NCBI GenBank assembly: GCA_029706075.1
Contig: JAINUG010000136.1
Location: 1,660,001-1,724,000 of the forward strand
DNA from: Aldrovandia affinis
Lineage: Eukaryota > Chordata > Actinopteri > Notacanthiformes > Halosauridae
Direction of reading: 5' to 3'
DNA length: 64,000 nucleotides
The notes under the pieces were generated by a model. That model saw nothing but the letters and a program-made list of their open reading frames with translations. It was not told the origin of the DNA and did no database searches. Positions 57,780 to 64,000 of the stretch are shown piece by piece. Each line of letters opens with the position of its first letter. The stretch's first letter is position 1. Position numbers and translations under genes: made by a program.

Positions 57780-58722
57780 CCACCTGAAGCTCAGCGTGGG
57801 TAAGACCAAGCTGCTCTTCCTCCCAGCAAAGAGCTCCCCGATGATTGATGCCTGGCTCCATAGTGTCTCCATCGTGGTCTACTAAGAACCTTGGTGTGAC
57901 TCTGGATGACCAGCTGAGCTTCTCAGGGCACATTGTAATGATCACCCGGACATGCCGATTCTTCCTTCACAACATCAGGAGACTTCGCCCATTCTTCACC
58001 CAAGAGGTTACACAGCTTCTGGTCCAGGCTTTGATAATCTCACATTTGGACTACTGCAACGCCTTGATTGCAGGCTTACCAGCCTGTGCCAACAAGCCAC
58101 TGCAACTAGTCCAGAATGCCGTCGCATGCCTGGTTTTCACCAACCCAAATTCACACATCTCATCACACTTCCCTGGCTCCCTATAGCAGCATGAATCCAA
58201 TTTAAATCACTAGTGCTGGCATACCAGATCGCAAGGAGTACTGCTCCCTCCCACCTCCAGACACTCATCACACCCCTGCTAGACCCCTCCGCTGGCCAAC
58301 GGACTTTGGCTGCGCGGCAGCCGCTCCTCGCAGTCTCGCCAATTCTCTGCCCTGACCCCCCAGTGGTGGAATGATCTTCCACACTCGGTCAGGACCGCAG
58401 AATCGCTGGCCATCTTCCACAGGAGACTGAAAACGCACCTCTTCAGACTCCACTGATTATATATACAGTATATATATATTATACTATATATATAAACTCA
58501 TTGCCATAACCACTGTATATGGTATATATAATTAAAAATAATTTGAAAAGTGCAAACCTTTCTCTCTCTGTGTTATAGGTACGGTGTGCAGCTGTCTACA
58601 ATTAGGTCTGCTGTATTGTTGCAAGGGCAAGGTGTGATTGTTCTTGACATTAAATGCACTGACTGTAAGTCCCTCTGGATGTCTGAGTGTCTGCCAAATG
58701 CCAAAAATGTAAATGTAAAATG
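57780..58722 (+). mobile_element. L2 LINE fragment 2 with complete 3' end
   Basis: It starts with HLKLSVGKTKLLFLPAKSS, overlapping the protein region already covered by fragment 1, so it is a separate insertion. The frame at 57845-58186 encodes TKNLGVTLDDQLSF and LVQALIISHLDYCNALIAG. Later pieces (VQFKSLVLAYQIARSTAP-like, WWNDLP-like) require frame changes. After an AT-rich insert at about 58457-58540 it ends with CCCTCTGGATGTCTGAGTGT, CTGCCAAATGCC and (AAATGT)n, the tail copied by V-SINEs. Confidence 0.85.
58457..58495. repeat. Imperfect (TA)n tract within the L2 3' region
   Basis: TATATATACAGTATATATAT followed by similar AT-rich sequence. Confidence 0.9.
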
Positions 58723-61502
58723 GGGGTCTTGCTCGAGGGCATATACAGCAGTGCCCACCTGGAACCTGAAGTCAGCTACTGTGCAACAGTACCATCACCA
58801 TGACAACTCGTCTTCATTCCTGCAGCTCAGGGGCAAGACAGCTGCAGCAGGTAAGGGCAGACATGGTGGGAGGTGGGGGAGAAAAACAACAACAAAAAAA
58901 AAAAAAACATTTACAGCCTGCTTACCCCCCAGATCACCTTCAGAAACAAGGATCACCTTCAGAAACATGGACCACTATAGGAACCAGGCATCACATTCAG
59001 AAACATGGGTCACCTTAGGTAACTTGGACCACCTTCAGATGTATTGTAAAGGATAGTGTTGGGAAAGGAGATGATTCCGAACTCTACCGTGGCCTGCTGA
59101 TCCATGATGGAACTAACATACATACACGTGCACTGAAATGTTTTTCAGTCTCCTTCTGGAAGCGGTAACTGTAGCATCAGAATGTTAGCGAGAGGCAGAG
59201 TTCCCAGAGTGGCTTGTGTGTTGTGGCTTTAATCCCAGTATAACCGTAGGGCTCTTTTAACGTCGATCTCACAGGATTACAGAACGTAGACAGGAAATCC
59301 CTGTGCTGAGTGAATTGCAGAGTCACAAGTGAAATATCCTAAAATGTTTTGTGTGTGATTTTGGGGTCCCTGAGAAGCCCATGCTGGCCAGAAGACAAGC
59401 CTGAGCTGCCCAAGGACAGCAGCTCGCTCACTGCAAAGACCTCGTTTAAGGAGCAAAACAAATAAAGAACGTTCAAACTGGGAGGAGAAGCCGGCAGAAC
59501 ACTTATACAGGACTGATGAAAAAATCCTTAAACTGAGCTTGACAGAGCTAGAACATCTGCATTAGCGAATAGCGATGATGTCATGGGGATTATAGATCTT
59601 GGCTCTGACAGAGGGGATGAATATGTATGGTTCAGCGAGGACGCACACGAGCACAAGAACAGGTCTGGGGAGTTTGTCAAACGTTTCCCAGAGGGACCAA
59701 GCCTTCAAAACGAGCATTGCTCAAAATTTGAGGGCCCACGACAAGGGCAAGAACAACAAAGCCGCTCTCGCATCGAAATGATTGGAAGCATATGGGGGGT
59801 CAAAAAATCCTCAGTTTGAAATGTACCCGGCTGTGCACATACTCATTCGTAAAAATTGTCTTTTGCGATGTGGCTGAGGGGGAATATGTGAACTCCAGTG
59901 TGATGGTATTTTACTGCATTCTCAATGACAGCAGCAATGTACAAGAAAAAGACTACAGCAGCATCTACTCTTTCACTGCACTTTACAGCGAGGGACTATT
60001 TTTACAAATATTTATCCGCCTCTGGCCATGGATAAAAGCCTGGTAAATAAATGGCACAATTGCCATACAGCAAATGGGAAATGGCCATAGGGTCTACAGA
60101 CACTTTAACTGAGGTCTGGTTGACAATAGTATGTCAGCAGCTGCAATAAAATCTTTCAAAAAGTCTTCAAAAAATCTTTCATCTTTCTTAAAACTTTCAA
60201 AAAGACATGGATGTTGCTGGGGTAACACATGCCTGGGAACTCCGACATTAGACAAATTGGTCCAGTGTTGTGAAGGGTTTTATTTACAGTTTTGCAGTTA
60301 AATTAATTTGTTGCATAAATACCTTTATTAATTAGAAATTAAAGTTTATTTTATACCATATAACACAAACAAAAATAACATGAATGTGTAAATAATTGAT
60401 ATATGTCATGATAAATATTGTTTATACATATAGTGTTACATGTACATTACATTACTTTTATTTGAAAAAATAAAATGGACAGCAAGCTCAGTACACATAA
60501 CAATTCTGAAAATCATTAAAATTCATTAAAATTCTTGACAACAAAATGGTCAACATGGTGGTTGCCTTTCCTTCTGGTTCGATGGCTTCCAAATTAATTT
60601 CCTTATAAATTGGATGCAGGTGCATTTTTGCATCGCGTTGTTAAAACCTAAACTGCCGGTCACATTAAGCTGGTATTTGTCATGTGGAGAATATCTGTAA
60701 ATGCAGGTAGCAGATTTTCCAGCAAGGCGAAGCACGCCCTAAGGGACCTGCAACTAACGTAAGTGCGGACAGTGTTGATGTTTGCTCCGGGCCAAATGGA
60801 ACACACGTGCTGAAGCTTTAATTAGCGGGTACAGGAGGGACGGGAGCGAGTCACAATGAGAGCAAACCGCAAAAGCAGGAGTGATGACTGACGACACGAG
60901 AGGAAAGGGAGCAAAAGATCCCTCACAGCCATTACTAATCACCCCGTTAAGAGACGCTCCACTCTCAATTGTTATGGCAGTCATGAAGGGCCTGTTTGCT
61001 TTGAGAGCTAAAGAGTTTGGCTGGAGAAGCCGTGCATTTCGGTGGTTTTAAAGAGCATTGCGTGGCTCTGTAATAACAGGCCGCGCCACTTGAGAAATGA
61101 AAGAAGGAGTTCTGTTACTGTTTTGGATTATGATTGAATATTTATTAAATAGACCTGTTCAAGGACCTTCAAAAACACTAATCTCCAACAGGTATTCTTC
61201 TTTTAACTTTCAGCATGTTGAATATAAATAGACATTTGAAATTTATCTTGAACAGAGGAAAGAAAGCTGAAATGGTACTGAAAGTAAAAACTGGTAACCT
61301 CCTAGTAACCACATACAAAAATACTGAGCTTACGTTTACAAAGTCAGATTCAGAAAAGGTCAGTCTGATGATTGTAGTACATAAATAAGGTTACAGGTAA
61401 TGATATAAAACAATATTGACCATACTCGCTAATATCCTATAATGCTGCATCTAGCTGAGCTGGTCACATAGGTTCAGTGAGGCAAATTAGCATTTTTGAT
61501 AG
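58723..61502. other. 2.8-kb interval with no recognised gene
   Basis: 58931-59040 holds a degenerate repeat of GATCACCTTCAGAAACATGG. 59985-60005 contains CTATTTTTACAAATATTTAT (MEF2-like). 60780-61070 is complex sequence with GCTTTAATTAGC and TTACTAATCACCCCGTTAAG, possibly regulatory. Frames at 58550-59056 lack domains. Confidence 0.4.
58931..59040. repeat. Degenerate short tandem repeat
   Basis: Several variants of GGATCACCTTCAGAAACATG spaced 20-40 bp apart. Confidence 0.65.
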
Positions 61503-61887
61503 CCTGTCATATCCATCCATCCATCCATTGTCTAAGCCGCTTATTCCTGGTCAGGGTCGCGGGGGGGTGCTGGAGCCTATCCCAGCATGCGTTCCGGGCG
61601 AGAGGCAGGAATACACCCTGGACAGGTCGCCAATCCATCGCAGGGCACACACACCATTCACTCACACACTCATACCTACGGGCAATTTAGACTCTCCAAT
61701 TAGCCTAACGTGCATGTCTTTGGACTGTGGGAAGAAACCGGAGTACCCGGAGGAAACCCACGCGGACACAGGGAGAACATGCAAACTCCACACAGAAAGG
61801 CCCCCGGCCTGGATTCGAACCCGAGACCTTCTTGCTGTGAGGCGACAGTGCTATCCACTGCACCACCGTGCCGCCCCTGTCATATCC
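61503..61887 (-). mobile_element. tRNA-derived SINE with (GGAT)n tail and target duplication
   Basis: On the minus strand, A-box-like TGGTGCAGTGGATAGCAC (61865-61848) and B box GGTTCGAATCC (61821-61811) head a body that includes GGAGTTTGCATGTTCTCCCT and GTCCAAAGACATGCACG, a very common fish repeat. The (ATCC)n tail is at 61511-61528 on the plus strand. CCTGTCATATCC flanks both sides (61503-61514, overlapping the tail, and 61876-61887), a clear target-site duplication. Intact promoter boxes and perfect flanks suggest a relatively young insertion. Confidence 0.88.
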
Positions 61888-64000
61888 TATACTACTAATA
61901 TTCTTTCTGAGGTAAATAAATGTGCATATTTTGTTACTAAACTGAACTTTAAACACACTTGTAGTGTGCCAGGTCAATGCTCGCCGTGAGTCTTTATACA
62001 CCTATTCTGGATATATCAAACAGCTCCGGGTGAATGATAACAGCGGCATCCATCTTGTTTCAAAATTCAAACTGAAAGCCTACCTACTGAATTCCAGCTC
62101 CCACTCTAAACTGTCTCCTATTGGCCGACACATTACTATGTAAGAGGGCACTCCGTCAGAAGTTCAACTCTGGTGAACTTTTTTAATGGACAACGGATCG
62201 CGTTGCAATAACTTGCAATAATGAGAATCGTGCGTTGGCACACCACGGAGGCCAACGCACGGCTCTCACTGAAAACAATGGCAGAAGTGCATTTTTGACA
62301 CATACTCTATTGTCAGTGTGAACCCAGCCTTACACTGCTGTAACACTGCTGCCAAAATGTCACTTGCAATATACAAAGGAGCAATGAACACAAAAAAAGC
62401 ACAATGAATTCCCAAATCCACAAAACATCAAAGAATGGCAGCCACTGAACCCTGAGGTAATTCTGAATAGAGTTGGGTGTTATGATTCCAAAAACTGACT
62501 CAAAGACGTATGGAAACATTTCCTTTTCACTTGGCTTAAACTTTACACCAGACTGTGTGAAAGCACCACTGATGATTATGGAGTTCTCTCTTGCCATAGC
62601 ACATAGATGGTTGTATAACTTTAACAAGCATGCAAACTGCAAAATGGCCTACTTTTATTTTTTATTTTTGTATTAAATGAAAGGGAAGCATGACCAGAAA
62701 TCTGTAAACTTTACAGTTACAAGGCAGGACATCTGTTCGTTTCTTGGTAAATGACTGATCTGTCATAATCGAATATCCCTCATTTTACGAGGGTCTGTAA
62801 ATCTCTCTGTCTGGGTGTCTCAGCTGTGTTCAGGTTCTGCGGATAGTTTTTCTTTCTGCAGTAATAATCATGTGAAGGGATTAATGATGCGTAAGTATCG
62901 CTGTGGTCATTCTCCAGGCAGCCTGCCTTCCGTCATGTGGTGGATTTGCAGTCCGGCAGTCAGTCCTGGTGCTGAGGCATTCAGTGCTGAAAGGTTTAAC
63001 TGAAATGAATGCAGGGTGTGGGATCTGAGGCCTGTCGGAGCAGAACGTCCCGAACAATCCCGCTTTGTGGAATCATCAGACCTGGTACCTTAGCATAAAG
63101 GTTCTTTTCTTCCCAAAAAATAAATTAATAATTTCTTATTTTCCCCTGTTTCTTTCTTCCTATTTGGTTTGCCATTTATACCCTTATTTATGTTGACTAT
63201 CCCTTTCCCTCGTGATGATTTTGCCCATGCAACTCTGGGAGTGGCAGTGACAAAGATGAACTGAACCGCCTACTCCGAGACGGAACCCACCAAGCTGTCG
63301 ACCGCCACTCCAACACGGGGCAAACTCAGGTGGGCATCCCCCTTGGACAGCTAATTGCCACCCCCAACCAGGACTCCTGGCCAGAGCTGGGCTGGCGCTC
63401 AAACCTGGGGTGCAGTGGGCAACCTGCGCTCAGAACAAGTGCCTTTATTGGCTGTGCCAGCTGGGGGGCCCTTAAAGATCCCTTTCTACTAACTTCACAC
63501 TCACCAGACACTTTTATAGGGGGGGAAATCCTTTGTAGTTGAACGCTGGTTAGTCAAAGTGCATTACCGCCCCAAAGGTTCACATATGGGTGCCGCCCAG
63601 CAATAGGCACAATTATCCATCTGGGCAATAAGTGACTCGGTGACTCAGCTTATTAACAGTAATGAATGGGATGTTAGAAAGGGTTGGAGACCGCATGTGG
63701 TCCACACAGCCACAGCCACAGCCAGCAAATGCGGTCATCGTCAAATCCAGGTCAGTTTACGCACACATGGATTGGGAAAGTGGGGTAAGAAACTCACAGC
63801 TGTGAAGTAATGGCTCTCTCAGTGTACAGCGAAAGATGTCAGCTCCCAAAGGACATAAGTCACTCGGCAGCTTCCTGCCCCCATTTCACTGCCTTCCAAC
63901 GTCATGCAGGACTGTTGAGCTTCGTCCAGTGATGAAAATATCTTGACTCATAAGATAAGCTCATAGAGATCACTCAGCCCCCCTGTCCTGGGCAGATCAG
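61888..64000. other. 2.1-kb interval with no recognised gene
   Basis: 62120-62340 looks like a non-autonomous repeat: AGTTCAACTCTGGTGAACTT, a 10-bp hairpin at 62229-62261 and AGTGTGAACCCAGCCTTAC. The rest, to the window end, has no recognisable gene. CCGCCTACTCCGAGACGGAA at about 63267 resembles CCGCCTCCTCCGAGACGTAA at about 25056, possibly a shared repeat. Confidence 0.4.
62229..62261. other. 10-bp perfect hairpin, 13-nt loop
   Basis: CGTGCGTTGG and CCAACGCACG are exact complements. Confidence 0.88.

Overview
The window looks like non-coding DNA from a ray-finned (teleost) fish. The evidence is the repeat content: V-SINE-type and other tRNA-derived SINEs, a 5S-rRNA-derived SINE, L2-clade LINE fragments, Tc1/mariner and hAT-like DNA transposons, a probable solo LTR, and an unusual number of mini- and microsatellites. 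I found no intact host protein-coding gene, no convincing exon, and no functional tRNA or rRNA gene. Nearly every long open frame lies in a tandem repeat whose period or base composition avoids stop codons. Species cannot be named from the sequence alone.

Layout. 0-5 kb: a hAT-like end, a 42-bp minisatellite carrying four GC boxes, (CA)n and (ATC)n tracts, an antisense L2 3' end and a second LINE-like tail. 5-8.3 kb: nothing recognised. 8.4-10.3 kb: a Tc1-like deletion derivative with perfect inverted repeats, then a 51-bp minisatellite with dimeric order. 10.3-20 kb: mostly unannotated, with a hAT-like end, two LINE 3' fragments and a (CA)n tract. 20.5-26 kb: a 44-bp minisatellite, two nested DNA transposons abutting a (TA)n tract, copy A of an inverted repeat pair next to (GA)n, and a probable solo LTR that encloses a 420-bp minisatellite. 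26-33 kb: mostly unannotated, with a palindrome and a 20-bp minisatellite. 33-40 kb: SINEs and the second, inverted copy of the pair. 40-50 kb: a GC-rich stretch, then 28-, 39- and 25-bp minisatellites, (TA)n tracts, a retrocopy-like poly(A) end and a SINE. 50-64 kb: a hairpin, a candidate LTR, a palindromic element split by a hAT-like MITE, a Tc1-like MITE, two tandem L2 pieces, and a SINE with clear target-site duplications.

There is no gene network to describe. The clearest functional link is between retroelements: SINEs and L2 fragments share the same 3' tail, as expected if the SINEs borrowed L2 reverse transcriptase. Several unannotated stretches contain clustered homeodomain, E-box, CCAAT or TATA-like motifs and could be regulatory, but that needs cross-species alignment. 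I see no undescribed protein system. The most unusual observations are the LTR with an internal minisatellite, the near-identical inverted repeat pair 15 kb apart, the nested transposons and the ordered minisatellites.
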